Below are positions 16,291-24,483 of a DNA stretch of 37,384 nt, in pieces (positions within the stretch are counted from its first letter, which is position 1; each line of letters begins with the position of its first letter). The notes beneath the pieces were generated by a model, which had not been told where the DNA came from, searched no databases, and worked only from the letters and a program-made list of their open reading frames with translations. This stretch comes from Paracoccaceae bacterium. Its GTDB lineage: Bacteria; Pseudomonadota; Alphaproteobacteria; Rhodobacterales; Rhodobacteraceae. The position numbers and the translations under genes are program-made. Location of the stretch: the NCBI GenBank assembly GCA_029862205.1, contig JAOTXT010000042.1, positions 1-37,384 of the forward strand. Reading direction: 5' to 3'.

Positions 16291-16968
16291 TCAGACGCGC
16301 TTATCTTTCTCGCGGTTTCGCTGTGCCATCGCAGCAACTCGACATCTATCTGCGCAATACTTCGCCGTTGACCTTCTTCCGGTCAGATGTCCGTAAACAA
16401 ATAGCTTTCTGCAACGTAGGCAGGGTTTGCTCCGCGCGCCCGCATCAAGCATTAGGAATATCTCCATAAGCATGAATCCTAGCAGAGATTGAGGGCTTAG
16501 ACCGAAGTGTGGGGCGGACCTGCCGCTCGTGAATTCCAGACGCGGAGCAAGAGAAAAGTTTGGATGGCTGGCGATTAGGCGGTTAATGCGGCGCCCAACC
16601 TTTTCCGCACTCTCTTCGTAATCAATTTGCAGCAATTGGGTGCGCAGATAACTCTGGTTCGCCTTCACCGTGGACCACTCCACTTCCCGCCCTCCGTCCT
16701 GCGAAGACCAGCCGCCAGTCGTCAAACCATGAACCGATAGGAATCCGAGCAGCTCAGCATCAGTCTTCGCGTTCACAAACTGCAAGACCAACGGCGCTTC
16801 GAGATGATCAATCTTCCAATTGGCCCATTCTCGACGGTTGGTCTTGTAACGCACATGCTGGCCGGACAGTTCGCCGGAGAGGAGCGGGCCTCCGTCGCTC
16901 CTTGGCCCGTAGTCATGAAGTTCCACGCCGTCCGGGCAGTATGGCCATTTCAGGGTAAGGCGGAGCAT
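16291..16968 (-). CDS. Protein of unknown function with C-terminal zinc-ribbon
   Basis: The protein is about 225 residues, transcribed in the same direction as the integrase, 53 bases upstream of it. The last 45 residues contain CLRCRKLF and, after a basic segment, KYCADRCRVAAMAQRNR: four cysteines in a CxxC...CxxxC arrangement with a basic tail, as in CGNR-like zinc-binding modules. The N-terminal 170 residues match nothing I recognise. Two ATGs are possible; the second (16968) has the better distance to AAGGA. Its position in the control region, divergent from the excisionase-like gene, suggests DNA binding or a regulatory role (inference). Confidence 0.65.
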   Translation of the reverse strand: MLRLTLKWPYCPDGVELHDYGPRSDGGPLLSGELSGQHVRYKTNRREWANWKIDHLEAPLVLQFVNAKTDAELLGFLSVHGLTTGGWSSQDGGREVEWSTVKANQSYLRTQLLQIDYEESAEKVGRRINRLIASHPNFSLAPRLEFTSGRSAPHFGLSPQSLLGFMLMEIFLMLDAGARSKPCLRCRKLFVYGHLTGRRSTAKYCADRCRVAAMAQRNREKDKRV

Positions 16969-16995
16969 CATCGAATCCTTACGCTATTTTCATAT

Positions 16996-17006
16996 TATAC
17001 GGTATA
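16996..17006. promoter_or_regulatory. TATAC-G-GTATA dyad in AT-rich divergent promoter of the element
   Basis: The 149-base spacer between the zinc-ribbon gene and the excisionase-like gene starts with an AT-rich patch. This patch contains TATAC/GTATA around a central G, flanked by a looser CATAT...ATATG dyad (16991-17008). It is the natural place for the element's control operator and for overlapping promoters. No binding protein is proven. Confidence 0.4.
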
Positions 17007-17120
17007 TGGAAATTGAAGCCATTGCAAACCAAACCGAAGTCGCCGAGAATTTTCGGGACCAACCGGGGCTCTTTGAACTCCCCGGTTCATCAAGAGAGTT
17101 AGCCAGTCACGAGGTAAGTA

Positions 17121-17324
17121 ATGGCAAGCGAGAACGGTGACTTCATCCACGGAGCTGATGGTTTGGCGGAGTATCTCGGCGTGTCGACCCGGCGGTCGTT
17201 TTACCTGCTCGAGTCTGGGCAGATTCCGGCGGCGAAGATAGGTCGGCGATGGGTAACGCGGGCATCGGCAATCGATGACTACATCAATGCCCAACTTCAA
17301 AAGGACGGCGGACAGTCGGCATGA
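17121..17324 (+). CDS. Excisionase/AlpA-like helix-turn-helix protein
   Basis: This 67-residue protein has the HTH_17/excisionase pattern: GADGLAEYLGVSTR, then FYLLESGQIPAAKIGRRWV, then a C-terminal helix SAIDDYINAQL. Proteins of this kind bend DNA at att sites for excision or switch on island genes. GAGG is seven bases upstream of the ATG. It overlaps the next gene by ATGA at 17321-17324. Its divergence from the integrase side fits the lysogeny/excision switch of a small integrated element. Confidence 0.8.
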   Translation: MASENGDFIHGADGLAEYLGVSTRRSFYLLESGQIPAAKIGRRWVTRASAIDDYINAQLQKDGGQSA

Positions 17325-17812
17325 CTGAAACGGCATGCCCCGCCGGTGTGGTGACCGACGGGGCGGAAACTGATCCTGAGCAAGTAGAACAGCACTCCAA
17401 AAATAGCCGCAATGGGCACGACCTTCAAGCCGGACTCCGCGCCGTCAAGGCCGCACTTAGAGTCTTGGCCGACCCACGCGACCTGGCGCGGATCCTTCCA
17501 CGCGACCTGGCGCGGATTCACCCACTCGACCTGGCGTGGATCCAATCGCGCCGGTTCACTCTTGAACAAAACGAATTGCTCGCCCGGTCATCGCTTGGCG
17601 CTTTGCGACGGGCGGACACCGAAGCGGTTTGCGAAGAAATGCTTGGCCTGGTTCGATTCGGTGAGCCGATCCCGCCCCTCTTTAGCTATCGCGATGAGGC
17701 ACGCACCTGGGCGTTTTTCGCATCGCCGGCAGAGCGCCGCGCCTACATGGCGGCGATCTGGGACCAGCTTGATGATAATGATCGCCGCTGTTTCCTGAAG
17801 AGGGCGCTCTGA
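17321..17812 (+). CDS. Element protein of unknown function with an 8-residue tandem repeat
   Basis: This 163-residue protein is translationally coupled to the excisionase-like gene upstream and to the ATPase gene downstream (TGATG at 17810-17814). Residues about 52-75 are three copies of an 8-residue unit with the core DLA[RW]I, encoded by three 24-bp DNA repeats. The remainder is a predicted helical domain with no motif I recognise (the C-terminal half has EARTWAFFASPAERRAY). Its location suggests a helper for replication or for regulation of the element. Confidence 0.6.
   Translation: MTETACPAGVVTDGAETDPEQVEQHSKNSRNGHDLQAGLRAVKAALRVLADPRDLARILPRDLARIHPLDLAWIQSRRFTLEQNELLARSSLGALRRADTEAVCEEMLGLVRFGEPIPPLFSYRDEARTWAFFASPAERRAYMAAIWDQLDDNDRRCFLKRAL
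17474..17545 (+). repeat. Three in-frame 24-bp tandem repeats
   Basis: The units are 17474-17497, 17498-17521 and 17522-17545, each containing CGACCTGGCG followed by [CT]GGAT. Units 1 and 2 are nearly identical and unit 3 is more diverged. Because the unit is a multiple of three, copy-number changes would keep the frame. There are no spacers, so this is not CRISPR. Confidence 0.85.
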
Positions 17813-18876
17813 TGAATACGCCCTTCACAGGAATCTCTAGTGCCTCCGGCATCTTCAACGCGGCGGATCTTCAGACAAAGGAGTTTCCACCAATCCAGTG
17901 GACAGTGCCTGACGTGCTCCCAGAAGGCCTGACGATCCTCGCGGGAAAGCCGAAAGTCGGCAAATTTTGGCTTGCATTGGATATTGCATTCGCCGTGGCC
18001 GGCGGAGGCGCAGTGCTGGGCCGAGAATGTGACCCTGGTGCAGTGCTCTATCTGGCGCTTGAGGACAACGAGCGCCGTCTGCAACGCCGTCTGAAGCTCT
18101 TGGAGCCTTGTGAGACTTGGCCCGCAGAGCTGGAGTTCAAAACAAATGCACAGCGTCTCGACCAGGGTGAGATCAAGCACCTGGAGGACTGGATCAAGAC
18201 CAGGGACAATCCACGCCTCATCATTGTTGATACCCTGGCGCTCGTGCGCCCTTGCGGACGCGCGAACGACAGCGTGCATACGAGCGACTACGCGGCGTTA
18301 AGAGGCCTGCACCGGCTCGCGAGCGACACCGGGATTGCTGTCCTCGTGATTCACCATCTCAGGAAGATCGAAAGTGACGATCCGCTCGATGCAGTCTCTG
18401 GAAGCACAGGGTTGACGGGGGCAGCAGACACGACCCTCGTCCTAAACAACCGCCAAGCGGATGGCGGTTGCATCCTCTATGGCCGGGGCCGGGACCTTGA
18501 AGAGTTCGAAACGGGGCTCGACTTCGACACCGAGGCTTGCCGCTGGAACGATGTTGGAGATCCCATCGAAGCCTTTGCCAGTGAGACGCGCGCGGCGATC
18601 CTCGATGCAGTTCATGCAGGTTGTCAGACCCCCGCTAAGGTTCGCGACCACACGGGCCTCGACCATGAACTGGTCAAGAAGACGATGCAGCGCATGGAAG
18701 GTTCCGAACTTAAGAAAACGGGGCGCGGGATTTACGCAGCTAGCCATGACCCCCTGTCCCCGGTGTCCCCGTGTCCCCGATCAGACGCAAACGGGGACAA
18801 AGGGACAGAAGGGACACTCCCCAGAAAAGCCAATGGCCCGGACCCCGACGCGCTTGACCCAGAGGCATGGCGATAA
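17812..18876 (+). CDS. RepA-type (AAA_25) ATPase with altered Walker A motif
   Basis: This 354-residue RecA-fold ATPase resembles the RepA/RSF1010-type helicases found on plasmids and small integrated elements. Its P-loop reads GKPKVGKF (residues 45-52). Position 52, normally Ser or Thr to coordinate magnesium, is Phe (codon TTT at 17965-17967). Walker B is LIIVDTLAL, with VLVIHHLRK following, which is standard for the family. The C-terminal 100 residues include a winged-helix-like segment (AKVRDHTGLDHELVKKTMQRM) and a low-complexity tail. It would unwind or remodel DNA at the element's origin. With Phe at the P-loop it may be inactive. One base change (TCT to TTT) would explain the substitution. 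Confidence 0.85.
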   Translation: MNTPFTGISSASGIFNAADLQTKEFPPIQWTVPDVLPEGLTILAGKPKVGKFWLALDIAFAVAGGGAVLGRECDPGAVLYLALEDNERRLQRRLKLLEPCETWPAELEFKTNAQRLDQGEIKHLEDWIKTRDNPRLIIVDTLALVRPCGRANDSVHTSDYAALRGLHRLASDTGIAVLVIHHLRKIESDDPLDAVSGSTGLTGAADTTLVLNNRQADGGCILYGRGRDLEEFETGLDFDTEACRWNDVGDPIEAFASETRAAILDAVHAGCQTPAKVRDHTGLDHELVKKTMQRMEGSELKKTGRGIYAASHDPLSPVSPCPRSDANGDKGTEGTLPRKANGPDPDALDPEAWR

Positions 18877-19167
18877 ATTTGCAGCAAGGGCGTAACCGCC
18901 CGTTCAGCGCATGGGCGAGCGGCGGACCGCCTCGGTATGTCATGACGCTTGCTCAAAATATCCCCTCGGTCACTTTTTCTGATCGGTGGTTTCACAGACT
19001 ACGAATGTCTTATTTGGCGAGATCAAAAAAGAAAATCGGAGTATATATCCGACGGTCAGCCGTAATAGATTGATATATTTTGTATTTAAAGGTCATGTTG
19101 CGTCCATGTCGCCATAACAAAACAACTTCCTTGCCAGCCTACCTGCCGAAATGGTAAAGAACAAACC
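18877..19167. other. Noncoding spacer in the element, AT-rich with inverted repeats; candidate origin or promoter
   Basis: There are 291 bases without a supportable gene. A small hairpin GGGCG-TAAC-CGCCC (18888-18901) follows the ATPase gene. Further on, the DNA becomes AT-rich and holds TCGGA-gtatata-TCCGA (19036-19052). A replication origin for the RepA-like protein, or the promoter for the terminase genes, could be here. Neither is shown by sequence alone. Confidence 0.4.
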
Positions 19168-19596
19168 ATGAACAACCATGTAAAGATATCCCACGATAGC
19201 AGCGTTGAAAGTGTGAAGAAACCGACGGCTCGCTCTCGCGTGACAAACCGCAAGCAGACGTTCCTGCCTGACGTGGACGGTCGCACGCGTGAGGCCCGGC
19301 GCTACAGGGACGTTTATGCGGGGCTTGTCGCTCATCTTGGTGGGGAAAATGAGATAACCGACGCTGAGCGGCACTTGGCGAAACGTGCTGCGTCTCTGGT
19401 GGTGTGGTGCGAGGTTGAGGAAGGCAAGCTCGCGGCAGAGAACGGTGACTTTGACATCGGGCCTTATGTGACCGGCGTAAATGCGCTGCGCCGCATCCTC
19501 GCGGACCTGGGACTCGAACGCCGCGCACGCGATGTAACGCCCACGCTGGAACAGTATGCAGCCGAGCGTTATGGCCGGAGCGAGGGTGCTCGATGA
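19168..19596 (+). CDS. Terminase small subunit-like protein
   Basis: This 142-residue protein overlaps the terminase large subunit gene by ATGA (19593-19596). It is rich in charged helices, with a basic N-terminus (KKPTARSRVTNRKQTFL) and a central helical region (ERHLAKRAASLVVWCEVEEGKL). It has the size, position and helical character of phage terminase small subunits, which recognise DNA for packaging. Sequence motifs alone do not prove the call; gene order is the main argument. Confidence 0.6.
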   Translation: MNNHVKISHDSSVESVKKPTARSRVTNRKQTFLPDVDGRTREARRYRDVYAGLVAHLGGENEITDAERHLAKRAASLVVWCEVEEGKLAAENGDFDIGPYVTGVNALRRILADLGLERRARDVTPTLEQYAAERYGRSEGAR

Positions 19597-21044
19597 CCGC
19601 GCTTACCTCCATCGGCATCGATGAAGCATTGACGGATCCTCAGCTTCTTGGTGCCGCGCTTGGTGAGGCTGAGACCTGGGAGACCTGGCTGACGGTGCTG
19701 CGCGCGGCATTTGGCCAGGCACTCGGGATTGACGAACAGGAGGTGTTCGCTGAACTGGCCGGCGGTAGGGCGCCTCCCGAGAGGCGCGTCGAGGAGGCGT
19801 GGTTCATCGTTGGCCGACGGTCTGGCAAATCACGTATTGCAGCGGCCGTTGCGAGTTATCTCGCGGCCTTCGGCGAGCACAAGCTGGCGCCAGGTGAAAC
19901 GGGAAGTGTTCTCGTCCTCGCAGCATCGAAGGCACAGGCACGGGCGGTCTTCGGATACATCGAAGCGTTCTTCGAGGAATCCCCGATCCTGCGTCAGTTG
20001 GTCGAGGAAAAGCGGGCCGAGGAGATCGTCCTTCGCGGCAACATCGTTATCGGTGTGCACCCAAACAACTTCCGGACAATCCGAAGTCGGACAATCCTCG
20101 CAGCTGTGTTCGATGAGGTCGCTTTTTGGCGCGACGAGACGAGCGCAAGCCCGGACTTGGAGGTTTTCCGAGCCGTGACGCCGAGTCTCGAGGCGGCTGG
20201 CGGAATGCTGGTCGGGATAAGCTCGCCCTACGCCCAGCGGGGCCTGCTCTATACCAAGCACCGCGAGCACTTTGGGAAAGATGACGAAGAGGTGCTCGTC
20301 ATCCAAGCGGAATCCCGCCGGCTCAATCCGACCCTGAGCCAGGAGCGCATCGAGCGGGCACGCCTCCGTGATCCGGAAGCTACCGCATCGGAATGGTTTG
20401 CGGAGTTCAGAGGCGATCTCTCAACCTGTGTCGACCGATTGGTGGTCGAGCAATGTGTCGAGCCCGGTCGCACTGAACGCTGGCCATCTCGAGGGCTTCG
20501 TTATGTTGCCTTTGCGGACCCGAGTGGCGGCCAGCGGGACAGCTTTGCGCTTGCCATTGGCCATCGCGAAGAAGAGTCCGTGGTCCTCGACCTCGTGCGG
20601 GAATGGCAGGCGCCGTTCTCGCCGGAGGATGTAGTAGAAGAGGCCGCACGGGAACTGAGCGAATGGCGCGTCGTGACGATCCACGGCGACCGCTACGCAG
20701 GCCAATGGGTTGAAGACGCGTTTCGGCGTTATGGCATTCGATACGCGCCGACGGAGAAGAACAAATCTGCGCTCTATCTCGAGGCGCTGCCGCTGCTGAC
20801 GAGCCGCAAGGCCGTGCTTCTTGATGACTCCCAACTCATCAACCAGATCTGTCAGCTCGAACGCCGCACATCCAGGAGCGGGCGGGATTCAGTGGATCAT
20901 CCAATTGGGACAATGGACGACATAGCGAACGCGGCACTGGGATGTCTGGCTTATGTGGCATCGGAGCCAGTGCGACCTGCCACCCCCCGCGTCGTCGTTG
21001 TCGAGGGCCTCGACTCCAGCAATTACGATGTCCTCGGCTGGTAG
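19593..21044 (+). CDS. Phage terminase large subunit-like packaging ATPase/nuclease
   Basis: This 483-residue protein is the normal length for TerL. The ATPase domain has the Walker A-like VGRRSGKS (73-80) and Walker B ILAAVFDEVAFW near residue 175, then a coupling-motif region MLVGISSPYAQRG. The nuclease domain carries the RNase H-fold acidic residues in VAFADPSGG, IHGDRYAG and TMDDIANA. It therefore appears intact and able to cut and translocate DNA. No portal, capsid or tail gene follows. Known satellites can carry a terminase to divert packaging of a helper phage; this is an inference here. Confidence 0.9.
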   Translation: MTALTSIGIDEALTDPQLLGAALGEAETWETWLTVLRAAFGQALGIDEQEVFAELAGGRAPPERRVEEAWFIVGRRSGKSRIAAAVASYLAAFGEHKLAPGETGSVLVLAASKAQARAVFGYIEAFFEESPILRQLVEEKRAEEIVLRGNIVIGVHPNNFRTIRSRTILAAVFDEVAFWRDETSASPDLEVFRAVTPSLEAAGGMLVGISSPYAQRGLLYTKHREHFGKDDEEVLVIQAESRRLNPTLSQERIERARLRDPEATASEWFAEFRGDLSTCVDRLVVEQCVEPGRTERWPSRGLRYVAFADPSGGQRDSFALAIGHREEESVVLDLVREWQAPFSPEDVVEEAARELSEWRVVTIHGDRYAGQWVEDAFRRYGIRYAPTEKNKSALYLEALPLLTSRKAVLLDDSQLINQICQLERRTSRSGRDSVDHPIGTMDDIANAALGCLAYVASEPVRPATPRVVVVEGLDSSNYDVLGW

Positions 21045-21147
21045 AACCCCAAAAGTATCGATCTCATCACCCATGCCTTGTGGCGGCATCAGATTCTTCA
21101 ATCACAGAGCGCGATCATTCGCTCGATAGGTCAACCTACCTGAAACC

Positions 21148-21165
21148 CCGAGATCGCAATCTCGG
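21148..21165 (+). terminator. Hairpin downstream of the terminase gene
   Basis: A perfect 7-bp stem CCGAGAT/ATCTCGG has a CGCA loop, 103 bases after the terminase stop, followed by a modest T-rich tail (CTGTTCATTTG). It could end the element's transcript. The weak T-tract keeps confidence moderate. Confidence 0.45.
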
Positions 21166-21246
21166 CTGTTCATTTGGGCTCGTTCGGGCGGTTTGTGATC
21201 GACGGCACGGGGCTTACCGGTCAAGCGACCGTTTATTCGGGTTTCA

Positions 21247-21364
21247 TGGTCATTCTAGGTGCCTCCAATGTCGGCTGTGCGGACAAAGCTGCCATTTGAG
21301 CAAATCTTCAGATGTCCGGTTTGACCCCGATTGTTGCCTTTGAGGCTACGTCGAGAAAGTGCCA
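21247..21364. repeat. Copy A (partial) of the dispersed noncoding repeat
   Basis: This 118-base stretch lines up without large gaps with 36330-36448: shared TCTAGG[TC]GC.TCCAA[TC]GTCGGCTG[TC]GCGG, then GTCCGG[TA]TTGA and a shared end at GTGCCA. It includes the dyad CGGACA...TGTCCG (21280-21318). The rest of the 373-base gap between the terminase and cupin genes holds the hairpin at 21148 and nothing else recognisable. Confidence 0.65.
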
Positions 21365-21417
21365 ACTGCCGACTTAGCCTCAACGCGTCACAGCCTGACC
21401 GACGGTCGGTTTAGCAC

Positions 21418-21981
21418 TCACTCAACTCGAACGATGAAATCTGACTTCGATTTCTCTTCTGGATCGAATTGCGATCTGCTGGAGTGGTTGATGTGCTTGC
21501 CGTAAGTATGGAGCGATAGGGTCACGCGGTCGCTGTTGTTCTGCACGGCGTGGATCCCCCCGGTCTTCATGCAAATGAGCTCGCCCTCCGCTGCGTCGAA
21601 GGCATGCTTTTCCGTCAGCTCCGCGTAGGCCTCGCGCGACCCGTCGTCGTGCCGCGAATATCTGGTGTTCCGCTCGGTGCCCTCGACCCCGGCTACAACT
21701 GCCCAGGTCCCGTGATCATGGGGTGGCGCACCCCGCCCTGGCAGCCAGGCCACTACGAAGACGGCCAGGGAATGATCGGGCTCCTCGTGCAACAGGTGGA
21801 CCCCGAAGCCCTGTCCGGGATCGGTCTCGTAATGTCGCTCCTCGAGCCAGCTCTTATCCAGCGCCAGGCGCTGCGCCAGCGGCCCGACCTCTGCCAGAAT
21901 TTCATCCTCGTCTCGGGTCGCGCCGGTGATCCTGCGCAAGTCCGCGACATATGCGTCGAGGCTGTAGCCATGATCGTTCAT
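21418..21981 (-). CDS. Cysteine dioxygenase-family cupin (thiol dioxygenase-like)
   Basis: This 187-residue cupin has the three-His iron site of thiol dioxygenases: H88 and H90 in PPHDHGTWAVVAGVEG, and H144 in GGIHAVQN. Family members oxidise cysteine, 3-mercaptopropionate or related thiols to sulfinates. The sequence cannot decide which. Start: MNDHG at 21981, preceded by AAGGGGAG. In-frame ATGs further upstream (21999, 22005) have no ribosome site. The gene is divergent from the winged-helix/GAF regulator with a 134-base spacer that should hold both promoters, so the pair may be a sensor and its target (inference). Confidence 0.85.
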   Translation of the reverse strand: MNDHGYSLDAYVADLRRITGATRDEDEILAEVGPLAQRLALDKSWLEERHYETDPGQGFGVHLLHEEPDHSLAVFVVAWLPGRGAPPHDHGTWAVVAGVEGTERNTRYSRHDDGSREAYAELTEKHAFDAAEGELICMKTGGIHAVQNNSDRVTLSLHTYGKHINHSSRSQFDPEEKSKSDFIVRVE

Positions 21982-22115
21982 CTTTCTCCCCTTCTTCATT
22001 TTCATGTCACGGCCAGCATGGCAGATGCGCTTGGCGTTGGCGTTCCGGAACGCTTCGGGATAGCTTCTGATTTTCTTGTTTTTCGGGTCTTCCCACCCGC
22101 GGTCAGGAGTTCAAG

Positions 22116-22999
22116 GTGCTCTTCCGCCTGCGCGACATCGAACTCGACACCGCGTCGATGGAACTCCGCTCAAATGGCGCACCGGTCTCGGTCGAGCCCA
22201 AGGTCTTCGATCTTTTGCGCCTCTTGATCGAGAATCGAGACCGTGTGGTGACCCGGGATGATCTGATCGCCTCGGTCTGGAACGGGCGGATCGTCTCGAG
22301 GCAACGATCTCGGCGCGGATGAACGCCGCGCGCCGGGCGGTCGGTGACGATGGACGCCGTCAGGAGGTGATCAGGACGGTTGCGAAACGGGGCTACCGGC
22401 TGGTCGCCGAGGTCCGGACTGGCGCATTCTATAAGGGGGTCGAGATTCCCGCTGACGACGCGGCGCGCGTCGCTGCTCTCAGAACCTACCGGATCATGGA
22501 TACGGCCCCCGAGGCGGCCTATGACGACATCACCGCCATGGCGGCCCGCATTTCGGGATGCGGGTTCTCCTATATCAGCTTCTGCGACGAGACCCGGTTC
22601 TGGCTGAAGTCCAAGGTCGGCTATCCCGAGGGCTTCACTGAACGTACGCGCGAGTTGTCGATGTGCCCGGCAACGCTCCTCCAGAGCGACCTTCTGATCG
22701 TCGAGGATATGCGCAAGCACCCAAATTACCGGGATCTTCCGTCGGTCAAGAACCCGCCTCACACGCGGTTCTATTGCGCGATGCCGCTGATCAATCCGGA
22801 GGGACACGCCCTAGGCACGCTATGCGTCTGGGATCCGGGGAAAAAGTCCTTGGATCATGATCAGCAGCAATCGATCAGGCTGCTGGCTCGCCAGGTCCTG
22901 GCCCTGCTCGAAATGCGGCGCCGCATCAACGACCTGGAAGCGCGACACGAGGAGATGGTTCGCCTGGTCGCCCGGATGTCGTCGTTGATGGAACCTTGA
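22116..22999 (+). pseudogene. Winged-helix/GAF sensory regulator, frameshifted by one base
   Basis: The first part (GTG 22116, AGGAG six bases upstream) encodes a CadC/OmpR-type winged helix: LRDIELDTASMELRSNGAPV, then RDDLIASVWNGRIVS. At about 22298 the frame is lost. One additional G would continue directly into EATISARMNAARRAVGDDG...RTVAKRGYRLVAEV, the recognition helix and wing. A GAF domain follows (AALRTYRIMDTAPEAAYDDITAMAA, then FCDETRFWLKSKVG and YCAMPLINPEGHALGTLCVWD), with a coiled-coil C-terminus. Repaired, it is a 294-residue protein combining DNA binding and small-molecule sensing. The downstream fragment could restart at ATG 22319 but would lack half of the DNA-binding domain. 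Confidence 0.82.
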
Positions 23000-23448
23000 C
23001 TCTGAGTTTCTAAGCATCGGGTCTATGTCGTAGCGGGGTCAAAAGCACGTGCTCGAACTGGCTCCGAACCGGGTCGGCCATCGGGTGGTAAATTGACGTT
23101 CCGGCCCGGCGGTCGGTTATCTCCCTGATTCTTGACCTACGTCCAGCAAACCAGGAACTTCCGGAACGTGCCATCTACCGACATTGCAGACTTCGGCTTC
23201 TTCCTCGGCGTCGCAGAGGTCGAGTTGGCCAAGGGCAATCTCGAAAACGGGTTAAGCATGAGAATAGGTCCGGGAGAGCCGATCTCAGCGCGTAGTCTCA
23301 GCTTTCCAATGCAACTATGGCATCCGTGCTTCAGGTCTACCGCGACCGGAGCGTAACACGCCCAGAGAGCGACGAATCGATATTGCTTGAACACCCGCGT
23401 CCGGCAACCGTAATCTCTGGAGAGGCACACACAGAGGGGAAAACGCCT
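23000..23448. other. Intergenic region, no supportable gene
   Basis: The gap is 449 bases. It contains the first copy of an 86-bp direct repeat (23036-23121). Short open frames on both strands have no ribosome sites or recognisable products. The last part must hold the cytochrome promoter, but no clear hexamers stand out. Confidence 0.5.
23036..23121. repeat. 86-bp direct repeat, left copy (upstream of cytochrome c gene)
   Basis: This aligns without gaps to 24484-24569. The opening GGGTCAAA[AG]GCACG[TC]GCT, the internal GGTAAATTGAC at offset 51, and the closing GTCGGT[TA]ATC at the 86-bp end all coincide. About 55 of 86 positions match by eye. The two copies bracket the cytochrome gene. Confidence 0.7.
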
Positions 23449-24339
23449 GTGGAAAGCCATTCCAGCGAAATAAAAAAATGGGAGAGTATTGCGCGAGGCC
23501 GCCTTATCGCCGCGCTGCCAGTCGTTGTCCTGCTTGGCATTGCCCAGACCACGTCGGCGCAGGCCGAGACCCTGTTAGAGCGTGGCACATATCTGATGCG
23601 CTCGATCGTCGCTTGCGGAAACTGTCACACCCCACAGGGACCGGACGGTCCAATTGCAGGCATGGAGTTAGCAGGCTGGGCGCCGTTTTTCGTGGAGAGA
23701 GACGTTTTCATCGCTAACTCAGCCAACCTGACGCCGGATGCCGAGACCGGCATCGGCAGCTGGACCGACGAGCAAATCATCACCGCCATCCGCGAAGGCC
23801 GCCGCCCGGACGGAACTATAATAGGTCCTCCGATGCCAATCGGGCTCTATCGCGGCATCTCGGACCGCGACGCGCAGGCAATTGTCGCTTATCTGCGCCA
23901 ACTGCCGCCAGTAAAGAACGATATTCCGCCTTCGCAATACTTCATCCCTCTGCCGCCGGACTATGGACCGTCGATCGGCTCGGTGCCAGATGTGCCGCGC
24001 GACGATCCGGTCATCTATGGCGCTTATCTTGCTGGGCCGCTTGGCCACTGCATCGAGTGCCACACGCCGATGGGCCCCCAGGGTCCGGACTTCGAGAACA
24101 GCCTCGGCGCCGGTGGCTTCGAGTTCCACGGTCCTTGGGGTGTCTCGGTTTCGGCCAACATCACGCCAACTGGGCTGGTCGACCGGACCGATGAAGAGAT
24201 CGTCCGGATGATCACAACCGGCACTCGGCCCGACGGCTCGCATATGATGCCACCAATGGCTTATCCCTATTACGCTAATATCACCGACGAGGATCTGAGG
24301 GCCATCGTAGCGTATCTCCGCACCCTGCCACCGAAATAG
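23449..24339 (+). CDS. Secreted di-heme cytochrome c
   Basis: The protein is about 296 residues, with a signal peptide (IARGRLIAALPVVVLLGIAQTTSAQA, residues about 14-39) and two class I cytochrome c domains. Heme sites are CGNCH (56-60) and CIECH in the second half. Each domain contains the IVAYLRxLPP C-terminal helix and a downstream Met-containing loop (PPMPIG, MMPPMAYP). Such di-heme proteins accept electrons from periplasmic alcohol, aldehyde or sorbosone dehydrogenases. No dehydrogenase gene is adjacent. GTG 23449 is chosen because GAGGGG lies nine bases upstream and the signal peptide then begins normally. An ATG at 23317 would add 44 unlikely residues. Confidence 0.88.
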   Translation: MESHSSEIKKWESIARGRLIAALPVVVLLGIAQTTSAQAETLLERGTYLMRSIVACGNCHTPQGPDGPIAGMELAGWAPFFVERDVFIANSANLTPDAETGIGSWTDEQIITAIREGRRPDGTIIGPPMPIGLYRGISDRDAQAIVAYLRQLPPVKNDIPPSQYFIPLPPDYGPSIGSVPDVPRDDPVIYGAYLAGPLGHCIECHTPMGPQGPDFENSLGAGGFEFHGPWGVSVSANITPTGLVDRTDEEIVRMITTGTRPDGSHMMPPMAYPYYANITDEDLRAIVAYLRTLPPK

Positions 24340-24365
24340 TTGTGGAGCGGTTCCTGAGGCGCGAG

Positions 24366-24483
24366 ATGAACGCGCGATTCCGGGGCCGAGACACGCTCTT
24401 TCCGGAGCGGCTAAAAGACTGGCTTGGCGAGAACGATCCGGCCCGAGTGATCCATCTATTCGTCGACGAGGTTCATCCGAGTC
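24366..24483 (+). pseudogene. Remnant of an IS1182-like transposase N-terminus
   Basis: The peptide DTLFPERLKDWLGENDP, then VIHLFVDEVHPSRV, resembles the opening of IS1182-family transposases (TLxPExLxDWVxExNPVRxVDxFVDxLD). The rest of the roughly 450-residue protein is missing. The frame runs straight into the right copy of the 86-bp repeat at 24484 and stops at 24539. It is a dead fragment marking past insertion. Confidence 0.65.

Noticed and set aside
17474-17545. CRISPR array
   Set aside because: The 24-bp units are directly adjacent with no spacers and lie in frame inside a coding gene; no cas genes are present.
23132-23460. Short open frames on both strands upstream of the cytochrome gene
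   Set aside because: No start signals or family similarity; one overlaps the real cytochrome start.
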